This document shows positions 8,363 to 17,675 of a DNA stretch of 64,000 bases, in pieces. A program made the translations under genes and the position numbers. Under the pieces are notes generated by a model. The model did no database searches and was not told the DNA's origin. It saw nothing but the letters and a program-made list of their open reading frames with translations. The number at the start of each line of letters is the position of its first letter. Positions within the stretch are counted from its first letter, which is position 1. The stretch comes from Deltaproteobacteria bacterium (GTDB lineage Bacteria > Desulfobacterota > Desulfuromonadia > Desulfuromonadales > Geopsychrobacteraceae): assembly GCA_024279255.1 (NCBI GenBank), contig JAJRRT010000025.1:43667-107666 (forward strand), in the 5' to 3' direction.

Positions 8363-10459
8363 ATGTCGTTGTCCGAAACTGAAAACCAACCGTCACAGTC
8401 CAGACTACTGTTGATTCTCGGGGTAACCGTCTCCCTGATGCACATCTGGTTCAATGTCGTGATCGTACTGCCGACTCTCTGGCAGAACGCGCTGCACTTT
8501 GCCGGATTCGCCTTGATTGCCGCACTGGTCTACCCGCTGCGCAAGAATGCCGGTATCGGTTGGCGCTCCCTTGATATCCTGCTCGGTTTGCTCGCCGCAG
8601 GTTCGGCCATCTACCTAATTTCCATGGAAGATGCTATTTACGCGCGTGGCGTGCGGATGTCACCGTCCGAATGGGCCGCCGGTATCATTCTTATTCTTAG
8701 CGCCTTGGAATTTACCCGGCGGGTCGCCGGTTGGTTCATTCCTGTTTTAATTCTGATCGCCCTGAGCTACATCGGCTGGTGGGGACAACATATTGATGGT
8801 GTCTTCAAGTTTGCGGGGTTGAGGCCCGAAACGATCCTGTTCCGTAGTATTTATGGTGACGATGCACTGTTCGGTACCATCGCACGGATCTCTTCTACCT
8901 ATGTCTTCATGTTCATCCTGTTCGGTGCTTTTCTCCTCCGCTCTGGGGCAGGAGAATTCGTCATAGATCTGGCTCGCGCCGTCGCCGGACGTATGGTCGG
9001 TGGGCCTGGCCTGGTTGCGGTCATGGCTTCGGGCCTGATGGGGACCATCTCCGGCTCAGCCGTTGCGAACACGGCCTCGACCGGCGTGATCACCATCCCA
9101 TTGATGAAGCGTGCTGGCTTCCCGGCCAAATTCGCGGCCGGAGTCGAAGCCGCGGCCTCAACCGGCGGTCAGCTGATGCCTCCCATCATGGGAGCCGGGG
9201 CCTTTGTCATGGCCACCTACACCCAGATATCCTACAACACCATCGTTCTGGTCAGCATCCTGCCAGCGATCCTCTATTTTGCAACCGTTGCCTTCTTCGT
9301 CCGGATTGAAGCCAAACGCAGCTTAGTTTCCGCCATGGACACTGAAAAAGTCTCAGCGATTGAGGTTTTCAAAAAAGGCGGAATCGTCTTTCTGCTGCCG
9401 ATCGGCGTACTGATAGGCTTGCTGGTTTACGGCTTCACCCCAACCTATGCCGCCGGAATAAGTATCGTCTCTGTGGTTGTCGCTTCCTGGTTTTCCCCTA
9501 ACCGGATGGGGGTGAAGGCAATTGTCGAAGCACTGGCAATGGGCGCAAAGAATATGGTAATGACCGCCATTCTGCTCTGTGCCGTTGGCCTGATCGTCAA
9601 CGTCATCGCAACTGCCGGAGTTGGCAACACCTTTTCACTGATGATTAATCAATGGGCCGGACACAGCATGCTGATCGCCCTAGCACTGATCGCTCTGGCC
9701 TCGCTGGTGCTCGGCATGGGGCTCCCTGTCACCGCAGCCTACATCGTCCTCGGCACCCTTTCAGCCCCGGCTCTGCATGCCCTGATTTCCGATGGTCTGC
9801 TGGTGGATGCTCTGGTCAGCGGCCAGATCCCCGAAGCGGCGAAGGCGATATTCATGTTTGCCACCCCGGACTATATAACTGACATCGGCAACCCGATGAC
9901 CACCGAGGCGGCACGCTTGATCGTCGATGCGATACCGATCGATATGGCCAGCATGGTCCGCGAAGCAGTCCTCAGCGCCGACACCCTGATGTTCGCCCTA
10001 CTCTCGGCTCACCTGATCGTTTTCTGGCTCAGTCAGGATTCAAACGTTACCCCTCCTGTCGCCCTAGCCGCCTTTACCGGCGCAGCGATCGCTGGCACCA
10101 AACCGATGGAGACAGGATTCCAGTCGTGGAAGATCGCCAAGGGGCTCTATTTTGTCCCGCTACTCTTTGCCTACACACCACTGGTCGGTGGTGCCTGGGA
10201 CGAGGTGTTTGCGATCTTCTTTTTTGCCCTCTTCGGTCTCTATGCCTTTACTGCCGCGTTGCAGGGATTTATGGAAGATAAGCTTAATCTCTTGTTCCGA
10301 TTATTGACCCTGTGCTCTGCGGTAGCACTGTTGTGGCCAACGACTCTGTTAGTACATCTCGCAGGGCTGGTGGTGTTGGTCGCGATCTTTATGACCAGTT
10401 TTCGGACTTCGCGCAAAGAGACACTTGCCGGTATTCCAAGCAAAGCCGTACAGGCCTGA
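8363..10459 (+). CDS. TRAP transporter fused permease (4TM-12TM)
   Basis: A 698-aa polytopic protein combining the small (DctQ-like) and large (DctM-like) TRAP subunits, as is normal for TAXI systems. The DctM part shows the conserved stretch MGTISGSAVANTASTG and then AGVEAAASTGGQLMPPIMG, and later LVLGMGLPVTAAYIVLG and DSNVTPPVALAAFTGAA. The ATG at 8363 is preferred because GGAG lies nine bases upstream. A TTG at 8348 is in frame but lies within that ribosome site. Together with the upstream receptor it forms a sodium- or proton-driven importer, probably under sigma-54/DctD control. Confidence 0.9.
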   Translation: MSLSETENQPSQSRLLLILGVTVSLMHIWFNVVIVLPTLWQNALHFAGFALIAALVYPLRKNAGIGWRSLDILLGLLAAGSAIYLISMEDAIYARGVRMSPSEWAAGIILILSALEFTRRVAGWFIPVLILIALSYIGWWGQHIDGVFKFAGLRPETILFRSIYGDDALFGTIARISSTYVFMFILFGAFLLRSGAGEFVIDLARAVAGRMVGGPGLVAVMASGLMGTISGSAVANTASTGVITIPLMKRAGFPAKFAAGVEAAASTGGQLMPPIMGAGAFVMATYTQISYNTIVLVSILPAILYFATVAFFVRIEAKRSLVSAMDTEKVSAIEVFKKGGIVFLLPIGVLIGLLVYGFTPTYAAGISIVSVVVASWFSPNRMGVKAIVEALAMGAKNMVMTAILLCAVGLIVNVIATAGVGNTFSLMINQWAGHSMLIALALIALASLVLGMGLPVTAAYIVLGTLSAPALHALISDGLLVDALVSGQIPEAAKAIFMFATPDYITDIGNPMTTEAARLIVDAIPIDMASMVREAVLSADTLMFALLSAHLIVFWLSQDSNVTPPVALAAFTGAAIAGTKPMETGFQSWKIAKGLYFVPLLFAYTPLVGGAWDEVFAIFFFALFGLYAFTAALQGFMEDKLNLLFRLLTLCSAVALLWPTTLLVHLAGLVVLVAIFMTSFRTSRKETLAGIPSKAVQA

Positions 10460-10603
10460 ACCTGCAACACAGGGCATAGGGCCCCGGGGTGGACGCAGAA
10501 ATCCCACACAACCCGGGGTTGCCAAATCTAGACTCCAAGACTTATATTGGCCTGCCTTCCCTCATCGGGAAGGCAGCGCCGATACCCTGATCCTGGAGAT
10601 GTT

Positions 10604-11593
10604 ATGCCCGCCAATTCTGCATTAATTCCCCGCCTGCTCGTCCTCTGTAGTTTTATGTTGCTCGTCAGCACCTGTGCCATCGCCCAGGAAGATTCAGCCT
10701 CTCAAAATTCAAAGACTCCGGACAGAGAAGCGCTGACCCTCGGCCAGGCCGCAATTCTGGGAATCGTCGAAGGCCTGACCGAATACCTGCCGGTCAGCTC
10801 GACCGGACACCTGCTGTTAGCGGAACGCCTGATGGGGATCGGTGAGAATCCTGACGCCTCGTCCACAGAGCGAGCGCGCACCAAGGAAGCGGTCGACGCC
10901 TACACCATCTGCATCCAGGCCGGTGCGATCATCGCCGTGCTCGGCCTGTACTTCCGCCGGGTCAGACAGATGCTACTCGGTCTGGTCGGCAAGGACGCCG
11001 AAGGACAACGACTACTATTCAATGTCATGGCAGGCTTTCTGCCGGCGGCGGTGATCGGACTGCTCTTCAACAAGCTGATCAAATCTTACCTCTTCGGCAC
11101 TTGGCCGGTGATCATCGCCTGGCTGGTCGGCGGGCTGGCGATTCTTGCCGTCAGTTGGCGCAACCAGGGACGGGATCACAGCAGACAGAGCGGGCTGTCG
11201 CTCATCGAACTCTCATGGCGCATGGCGTTGATCATCGGCTTTGCCCAGTGCATCGCTATGTGGCCCGGCGTCAGCCGTAGCCTAGTGACTATTGTCGGCG
11301 GGCTGGTGGTGGGTTTGTCGTTGTCGGCGGCAGTCGAGTTCAGCTTTCTGCTCGGCCTGATCACCCTCAGCGCGGCCACCGCCTACGACACGCTCAAACA
11401 TGGACAGGTCATGCTACAGACCTTTGATGCTCTCTCGCTCGCCGTCGGTGTGCTGTTCGCTTTTTTTGCCGCGATTCTTTCGGTCAAGTGGATGGTCGGC
11501 TACCTCAACAGCCACGGCCTGGCTGTATTTGGCTATTACCGAGTCGGACTGGCCCTGGTCGCGGGTGCGCTGATGATGAGCGGAACGCTGTGA
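10604..11593 (+). CDS. uppP: Undecaprenyl-diphosphatase (UppP/BacA family), extended N-terminus
   Basis: An integral membrane phosphatase that recycles undecaprenyl diphosphate for cell-wall synthesis and is linked to bacitracin tolerance. Family motifs are GIVEGLTEYLPVSSTGHLLL and, later, WPGVSRSLVTIVGG. The ATG at 10604 follows CCTGGAGATGTT. A longer in-frame reading to 10547 lacks a ribosome site. At 329 aa it exceeds the usual 265-280. The extra length is mainly an N-terminal signal-like helix plus a polar linker (MPANSALIPRLLVLCSF to about residue 45) before the catalytic core. A 10-bp hairpin (10552-10576) lies just upstream. Confidence 0.88.
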   Translation: MPANSALIPRLLVLCSFMLLVSTCAIAQEDSASQNSKTPDREALTLGQAAILGIVEGLTEYLPVSSTGHLLLAERLMGIGENPDASSTERARTKEAVDAYTICIQAGAIIAVLGLYFRRVRQMLLGLVGKDAEGQRLLFNVMAGFLPAAVIGLLFNKLIKSYLFGTWPVIIAWLVGGLAILAVSWRNQGRDHSRQSGLSLIELSWRMALIIGFAQCIAMWPGVSRSLVTIVGGLVVGLSLSAAVEFSFLLGLITLSAATAYDTLKHGQVMLQTFDALSLAVGVLFAFFAAILSVKWMVGYLNSHGLAVFGYYRVGLALVAGALMMSGTL

Positions 11594-11868
11594 GGCTAAA
11601 AGCACACCCCGTTTGAACGCTGTCGGAACTCTTCTTTTCCTTGAAAAGGGGTTCTGCCGTGAGCATCAGCTTCCCGTTTCAGAACCTGGAACCAACCTTC
11701 TTTGCCGGACTGCGCGACGATTCATCGAGAAGCAATCTATTCATCAGCTAAACAGGTTATTGCATCATGCTGATCTTAATGACCGACTCATCAGGTGCAA
11801 ACTTGACCGATGGTTATGCTAAACTTCCGGAAGGTTCCTGAACTTTTTACTCTCCCGGAGCACTCACC

Positions 11869-14800
11869 ATGCCACGCTGGAAAAAATATTCTCTGATCAC
11901 TACCGCTACCGTTCTTGGATTGATGCTGCTGTCGATGCTGATCGTTCCCTGGCAGATAAAAAAACAAGCTAGTACCTGGTTTGCAGAAAACACCAGTCGT
12001 ACCTTGAACATTGAAAAAGTCTTTTTCAATCCCTTCACTCTGACCGTCGAAATTGAAGGACTCAAGCTGAGTGAACAGAGCAGTGAACAACCTTTTGTTA
12101 CCTTCAATAGGCTGATGCTCTCTGGCAGTATGAGTTCACTCTTTGACCTGGCCGTTATCCTCGATCGGGTCGAGATGGATGATCCCTTCGTCAACATCGA
12201 ACTGCTCGGCAAACAGGAATTCAATTTTTCTGACTTTACCCGCTTAGGTGATGACAAGCCGACTGCCGCGCCTGACGAACCGGGTGATCCACTCCATTTC
12301 TCCTTCAATAACATCCTGCTAAAGGGTGGAAAAATTAACTTTACCGACCAGACTTCAGCCAAGAAGTCACAGCATCAGATTCGCGAATTGAGTCTGGGGG
12401 TCCCCTTTATCGGCAACATCCCCTACCTGACAGACGAATATGTTGAACCCCAATTACGGATGCTGTTGAACGGTTCTGAAATCCGCGCCAACGGCCAGTT
12501 GAAACCATTTCATGACTCGCTGCAAACATCGATGATCCTGCTGCTGGAAGAAGTTGATCTGGCTTTTTACGCCTTTCATTCCCCGGTTCCCCTCCCGATC
12601 GAGGTCAAATCCGGGATTCTCGACGCTCAAATAGATTTTGCTTACCGCGTCTCATCGACAGACAAACCAAAATTGCTCCTCGGAGGAGACCTGGCTCTCT
12701 CCGATATCGACATCCGTGAACTCGACGGGCGCGAACTGTTCAGCATGCCGACACTGATTCTCGATCTCGATTGGGCAGATCTGATGCAGCATGATATCAA
12801 CCTGGTCTCCATCGATATCTACGAACCGCAGCTTTATCTCAATCGCGATCAGCAGGGAGTTTGGAATTTTGACCGGATTCAGCCGAAGCAGACCAGTGAG
12901 CAGTCAATTGACGCTATCGAAGAACAGCAGGCCAATCTGCCACTCCTGAAGATTGAACAGCTACAACTGATCGATGGGAAAATCCATTTTCAGGATGATT
13001 CTGTGCCCGGTGGATTTCAAGAAGAGGTACACGCTATCAATCTGACCCTGTCGGAACTTTCCACCCTGCAGGATGCGAAAACCGCACTGCTTTTTAAGCT
13101 GCAGACTGACCGCGCCCTGACAACAGAACTGAGCGGTGAGTTCGGGACAAATCCGCTGACCGCCTCACTCAACCTGACGCTTAATGCTCTCCCACTAAAA
13201 CCCTACTATCCCTATCTGGAACCATTTTTAACCACAGCGGTTGCTGGCACCCTGAATCTTACCAGCGGCATTCATTATACTGCCGATGCCAATCTACAAC
13301 TGCAACAGACACAACTGAACCTGCACAACTTGTTGCTCCCCTTCACCCAAGAGGATCGCTTCACCCTCGATGACCTCAGTCTAAACGGTGGCAATTTCGA
13401 TCTGCAGCAGCAACAACTCAGCTTTGAAGAGATAAAACTCAGAAATGGCGAACTGACAGCGACACGCCTGGCCGACGGCAGCCTCTCCCCCCTGAAGTTA
13501 CTCAAAGAACAAAAAGCAACTGCGGCACCAGCACCCGCCAACATTGAGGAAGAGCCCCCAGCATGGCAGGTCAAGGTCGCAACGTTTGCACTTGAGCAGT
13601 TTGACCTGCGACTGACAGATGCCAGTCTGGCTAAAAAACCCCAGCTAAAGATCGACAACCTGATGTTGAAGGTCGCTGATCTGACTTATCCGGAGTCAGC
13701 GCAGAGCCCTTTCTCCTTCAGCGCAAACCTCGGCCGCAAAGGCACCCTTGGTGCCACTGGCAAGATTGCTCACACCCCTTTGCGCCTGCAGACAAAAACC
13801 AAAATTACGGCTTTGCCGCTGGCCGACTTTAATGATTTTCTACCTGAGAATGTCAATGTCAGCCTTAAGGCCGGGAAACTCTACACCAGCCTGACAGTTA
13901 AACTTGAAGAGACTCCAGAGACTCTGACCGGCAGCTTTGCTGGCAGAATCAATGTCAGTAGCTTCAATCTGCGTGACCCTTTAAACGACGGCGAGCTGCT
14001 GAGCTGGGAGAACCTGGATCTGGAAGGGATCAATGGCGAGATTGCGCCATTCTCGCTGCAGATCAAAGAGGTGGCTCTGAGCCAATATCTGGCTAATATC
14101 CTTATCGATCAAAGCGGCAAGGTCAACCTGACGAGCATCACTGCAGAAGAACTCGAGACTCCTGAATCCAAGGAGGAACAAACGCCGCAAGTCGTGGAGA
14201 CACAAACAGAAACACCTCCCGATATCCGTATCGACGCCCTCACCCTGCAGGGCGGAACGGTCTCTTTTACAGACCGCCACTTACCGAATACATTCACCAC
14301 CACCATGTATGAGCTAGGAGGCCGAATCACCGGCATGTCTTCGGCTGAAGAGATGTTGGCAGACGTCGATCTGCGTGGTCAGTTGGAAAATCATTCCCCG
14401 CTCTCGATCAGCGGCAAACTTAATCCGCTCAGCAAGGATCTGTTTTCCGACCTGACCGTTCGCTTTGAGGATATTGACCTGGCTCCGATGACTCCCTACT
14501 CCGGGACCTATCTCGGCAAGGCCATCGACAAAGGGAAGCTCTACCTCGACCTGAACTACCACATTGAGCACCAGCAGATAGAAGCCCAGAACAAAATAAT
14601 GATTGACCAATTCACTTTCGGCGAGCCGATCAAAAGCGATCAGGCCACCTCACTCCCCGTAGGTCTGGCAATCGCACTACTCAAAGACAGTAACGGAGAA
14701 ATCCATTTAGACGTCCCTATCTCTGGAGATCTCAACGACCCGAGTTTCAGCATTGCCGGAACGGTCTTCACTATTCTCAAAAACCTGCTGGTCAAAGCAG

Positions 14801-15396
14801 CGACATCACCCTTCAGCCTGCTCGCATCAATGCTGGGGGGAGGTGGTGAGGATTTCAGCCAGATCAGCTTCGCCCCCGGGCTTGCGGTTCTGACCGCAGA
14901 AAATCAGGAACTGCTGAGCAAACTGGCTCAAATGCTAAACGACCGCCCGGCGCTCAAACTCGAAATCAGCGCTTTCGTCGACCCTGAAGAGGACTCTGAA
15001 GGTTACCGTCAGGAACAGCTCAGACTGCTCGTCGAATCTGAATGGCAAAAACGGGACAAACCAGGAGCAGAACAGAAAATAACTCCTGAGGAATATCAAG
15101 ACAATTTATGGCGAGCCTATAAACAGGCGAAATTTCCCAAACCGCGTAACGCCATTGGAATGCAGAAGAAACTCCCTTCAATTGAACTGGAGAAATTACT
15201 GCTTGCAAACATGCGGGTCGGGGATGATGAGCTGAATTCCCTGGCTAAAGCACGGGCGGCGACGGTGCAAGAAAATCTGATTCTCCAGAACCCTGATCTC
15301 AAGCCAAGGATATTCTTAAAAAATACCGACATCACAACCCCGCCAGAGAAAAATAAAAAACCGGCACGGGTCGAGTTCGGAATCGCAGCAAGCTGA
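11869..15396 (+). CDS. DUF748 / AsmA-like envelope protein
   Basis: A very large (1175 aa) protein with one N-terminal membrane helix (residues 7-27) and a long beta-rich body of repeating amphipathic strands. It ends in a region like the DUF748 C-terminus (FAPGLAVLTAENQELLSKLA, LEISAFVDPEEDSEGYR). DUF748 proteins belong to the AsmA/TamB-like group, thought to span the periplasm and to affect outer-membrane lipid or protein transport. The family role is not firmly established. The start follows CTCCCGGAGCACTCACC. The M23 peptidase gene begins only nine bases after its stop, so the two are probably co-transcribed. Confidence 0.75.
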   Translation: MPRWKKYSLITTATVLGLMLLSMLIVPWQIKKQASTWFAENTSRTLNIEKVFFNPFTLTVEIEGLKLSEQSSEQPFVTFNRLMLSGSMSSLFDLAVILDRVEMDDPFVNIELLGKQEFNFSDFTRLGDDKPTAAPDEPGDPLHFSFNNILLKGGKINFTDQTSAKKSQHQIRELSLGVPFIGNIPYLTDEYVEPQLRMLLNGSEIRANGQLKPFHDSLQTSMILLLEEVDLAFYAFHSPVPLPIEVKSGILDAQIDFAYRVSSTDKPKLLLGGDLALSDIDIRELDGRELFSMPTLILDLDWADLMQHDINLVSIDIYEPQLYLNRDQQGVWNFDRIQPKQTSEQSIDAIEEQQANLPLLKIEQLQLIDGKIHFQDDSVPGGFQEEVHAINLTLSELSTLQDAKTALLFKLQTDRALTTELSGEFGTNPLTASLNLTLNALPLKPYYPYLEPFLTTAVAGTLNLTSGIHYTADANLQLQQTQLNLHNLLLPFTQEDRFTLDDLSLNGGNFDLQQQQLSFEEIKLRNGELTATRLADGSLSPLKLLKEQKATAAPAPANIEEEPPAWQVKVATFALEQFDLRLTDASLAKKPQLKIDNLMLKVADLTYPESAQSPFSFSANLGRKGTLGATGKIAHTPLRLQTKTKITALPLADFNDFLPENVNVSLKAGKLYTSLTVKLEETPETLTGSFAGRINVSSFNLRDPLNDGELLSWENLDLEGINGEIAPFSLQIKEVALSQYLANILIDQSGKVNLTSITAEELETPESKEEQTPQVVETQTETPPDIRIDALTLQGGTVSFTDRHLPNTFTTTMYELGGRITGMSSAEEMLADVDLRGQLENHSPLSISGKLNPLSKDLFSDLTVRFEDIDLAPMTPYSGTYLGKAIDKGKLYLDLNYHIEHQQIEAQNKIMIDQFTFGEPIKSDQATSLPVGLAIALLKDSNGEIHLDVPISGDLNDPSFSIAGTVFTILKNLLVKAATSPFSLLASMLGGGGEDFSQISFAPGLAVLTAENQELLSKLAQMLNDRPALKLEISAFVDPEEDSEGYRQEQLRLLVESEWQKRDKPGAEQKITPEEYQDNLWRAYKQAKFPKPRNAIGMQKKLPSIELEKLLLANMRVGDDELNSLAKARAATVQENLILQNPDLKPRIFLKNTDITTPPEKNKKPARVEFGIAAS

Positions 15397-15404
15397 TAAA
15401 ACCT

Positions 15405-16205
15405 ATGAAAATAATCATATCGACTTTACTCTTTATTACCCTCTGCTCAACGAGCTTCGCTCAAAAAAACAACCTGCAGCCAGGCGGCTTCTATTTCGGC
15501 GAGGCTCCTGTTGGAGGCCGTGTTTTCTACGGAGACCGGCCGTTGCAAACAACCGACGACAATCGCTTTTTTGTTGGTTTTGATCGCGATGCCGACCTGC
15601 AGCAACAGCTAACGCTGATTAGTGAAGATAATCAGGTAACCATTCTCTCTCTGGAGCTCAAACCACGTAGCTACAAAATCGAAAAAATTGAGGGTATCAG
15701 TAAAAAGATGATGGCACCTTCAGCAGAAGACCTGATCCGAATCAGTCAGGAAGCCGCACAGGTGCGTGAAGCTCGACAGCTCGTTACGCAGCTCCGCAAC
15801 GTCAGCGAACAATTTATCTGGCCTCTCAAAGGACGGATCAGCGGAGTCTATGGCAGTCAGCGGATATTCAATGGTGAGCCGCGCCGCCCACATTATGGGA
15901 TCGACATCGCGGCGCCCAAGGGAACTCCGGTCATCGCACCTGCTGGCGGGATCGTACAGTTGGCCCACTCAGGAATGTTTTTTTCGGGCAAAACTCTGGT
16001 CATTGATCACGGTCTTGGACTCTCCTCGAGCTTTCTGCATCTGAACAAACTTCTAGTCACTGAAGGGCAACAGGTCCAACAGGGCGAAAAGATCGCGCTG
16101 GTTGGCGCCAGCGGTCGTGTCACCGGACCGCATCTCGACTGGCGGATCAACTGGCTAGAGCAGCGGCTTGATCCAGCACTCTGGGTACCCCTCTTACATC
16201 AGTAG
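15405..16205 (+). CDS. M23 family (LytM-type) metallopeptidase
   Basis: A 266-aa exported protein with signal peptide MKIIISTLLFITLCSTSFAQ and a C-terminal peptidase-M23 domain. Zinc-ligand motifs are present: HYGIDIAAPKGTP (HxxxD), HGLGLSSSFLHLNKL and GPHLDWRINW (HxD form of the last motif). All catalytic residues appear intact, so it is probably an active peptidoglycan endopeptidase. A preceding beta-rich domain (residues 25-110) resembles the N-terminal domain seen in several Proteobacterial M23 proteins. It follows the DUF748 gene at nine bases, placing both in an envelope-remodelling unit. Confidence 0.88.
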   Translation: MKIIISTLLFITLCSTSFAQKNNLQPGGFYFGEAPVGGRVFYGDRPLQTTDDNRFFVGFDRDADLQQQLTLISEDNQVTILSLELKPRSYKIEKIEGISKKMMAPSAEDLIRISQEAAQVREARQLVTQLRNVSEQFIWPLKGRISGVYGSQRIFNGEPRRPHYGIDIAAPKGTPVIAPAGGIVQLAHSGMFFSGKTLVIDHGLGLSSSFLHLNKLLVTEGQQVQQGEKIALVGASGRVTGPHLDWRINWLEQRLDPALWVPLLHQ

Positions 16206-16376
16206 GCGCTCATGAGCTTCCCCACAAAATACCCTTTAAAAACAATAACTTGAATTTAATGTTTAGTTTTGGTCACCCTTTCTGTATAGTAAAAAAATCT
16301 GGTTTCTGCCATTTTTTCAAATATTTCATTCATGTATTATCGGACAGAGATGGATTAGAAAAGGTACTGATTCACC

Positions 16377-17018
16377 ATGCGGCTATTGCTACTTTCCTGC
16401 AAATCAAAAGCAAATCCACTGTTGAACATTTTGCAGAAAGAGCGGATCTATTTTGATTTACTGGCTAGTGTTGCCTTCATTGCTCATCTACCGTTCTCCA
16501 AACGGATCTACAACGGTGTCCTAATCGATGAAACACTTATCGAACAGTGCTGCTCTGACGATTTGGTCAAGCTTGAACGACTCAAAAAGGTGCTCCCCTG
16601 CCAGGCAATTCCTTCAGACCCCGAACCGTCACAAAACACAGAGCTCGCAACCTTTTTTGAGACCTGCAAACGTTTCCCCCCCAGATCAATCCGCCAGCAA
16701 ACCCGTGCCAAACTTTGCCTTCCGGCGCGAATTTCAACCGATGCCGACTTCGCCGCGCCTCAGGACACAACCGCCCTGAATATCTCCGCGAACGGCTGTT
16801 TCTTGACCAATCCATCCAAACAGGAGATCGGCGACAAGCTCTGGCTGAATCTGGACGACCTGGAGGATACCAACCCACTTCTGGGTGAAATTCGCTGGTT
16901 TTCAGAAAAGTCCACTGCAGATCTACCACCCGGAATGGGCGTCCGGTTTCTCGAAGCAAGTTCAAGCCAGATCGCACAGTTGGAATGGCTGATGCGAAGA
17001 GGCAGTATCTCCTCATAA
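16377..17018 (+). CDS. PilZ-domain protein (putative c-di-GMP receptor)
   Basis: A 213-aa soluble protein. The C-terminal half has PilZ features: a basic RQQTR segment around residue 105, a beta-barrel with NISANGCFL (the D/NxSxxG-type motif), and a closing strand PPGMGVRFLEASS. The N-terminal ~90 residues are of unknown type. The RxxxR and NxSxxG pair suggests cyclic-di-GMP binding. The ATG at 16377 has a modest AAAAGG site 12 bases upstream. No operon partner is evident. Confidence 0.75.
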   Translation: MRLLLLSCKSKANPLLNILQKERIYFDLLASVAFIAHLPFSKRIYNGVLIDETLIEQCCSDDLVKLERLKKVLPCQAIPSDPEPSQNTELATFFETCKRFPPRSIRQQTRAKLCLPARISTDADFAAPQDTTALNISANGCFLTNPSKQEIGDKLWLNLDDLEDTNPLLGEIRWFSEKSTADLPPGMGVRFLEASSSQIAQLEWLMRRGSISS

Positions 17019-17107
17019 GATATCAACAAACTTAGCAAGATTCCCTTGTCCCGTATCATAAGCGGGGCTTATTCCGGTTAGACAACAACGTCCCCTTGAC
17101 CATATGG

Positions 17108-17138
17108 GTCGCCCCCACTCGGGGCGTGGATTAAAAAG
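17108..17138. repeat. Single degenerate type I-C-like CRISPR repeat
   Basis: The sequence reads GTCGCCCCCACTC then GGGGCGTGGATT then AAAAAG. Type I-C repeats have the general form GTCGC(C/A)CCC...GGGG(C/T)GCGTGGATTGAAAC, so this is a close but damaged match with a 6-bp hairpin (CGCCCC/GGGGCG). No second copy and no cas gene are visible, so it is not a CRISPR array. Confidence 0.4.
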
Positions 17139-17191
17139 CCCAAGTTTTGTCGCATTAATTATTGAATTTCTTAGACTGTTATTTCCTGTCG

Positions 17192-17545
17192 TCAATTGAA
17201 CGCCAACGTTATTAGATTGAATTTTACGTTTTCCATCACCATGCTTGAGCTGCTGTAACCATTCTGGACAAGCTCACCAGTCCCTGAGTTAGCATCTGCA
17301 CCGGTTACGACTACTGTCACATCTTTAAGTTCAACATCTGAATCACCTAACGTAGAAACGCCATGTGACATGAGAGTTCCATTGTTAACAAACATAGTGA
17401 CATCTGTTGCCTTTGCTGCGGAAGTACAAGTTGTAGCAGCAAAAGCGCTGGCATGTAGACCATCAACCATATCGGCATTAAGACCTTCACCATCAATCTT
17501 ACTCGCAGAGATCTTCGCATCCGTCACCGCCACCCACCGGTTATT
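17192..17545 (-). pseudogene. Fragment of a repeat-rich (tail-fibre/adhesin-like) protein
   Basis: About 113 residues are open on the minus strand (GTG 17533 to TGA 17192). The opening part, DAKISASKIDGEGLNADMVD then GLHASAFA, matches the repeat style found in phage tail-fibre-like and surface proteins with many LDGxxASAF units. There is no ATG, no ribosome site and no signal peptide, and the frame is closed at a stop 12 bases upstream of the GTG. It is best read as a leftover of a longer gene. It could still be expressed from GTG. Confidence 0.4.
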
Positions 17546-17675
17546 TCAATTTATATCCGTCTATCACAACATGAGTCACACACGCCCTGAACACCTCTCT
17601 TTGCAGTCAACATCCGCTTTGGGTTATTCTCGAACGAATTAAAAATACTTCTTCATCCGGCAACGAGAGATATCC

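Noticed and set aside
10469..10525. Terminator after the TRAP permease gene (CCCCGGG...CCCGGGG)
   Set aside because: The GC-rich arms can pair, but the loop is long and no T run follows. It was left out as a terminator.
17098..17180. CRISPR array
   Set aside because: Only one repeat-like unit is present. The following 40 bases contain no second copy and no cas gene is in the window.
17570..17675. LexA/SOS box upstream of uvrB
   Set aside because: No CTG-N10-CAG element was found. The nearest CTG and CAG are 14 bases apart.
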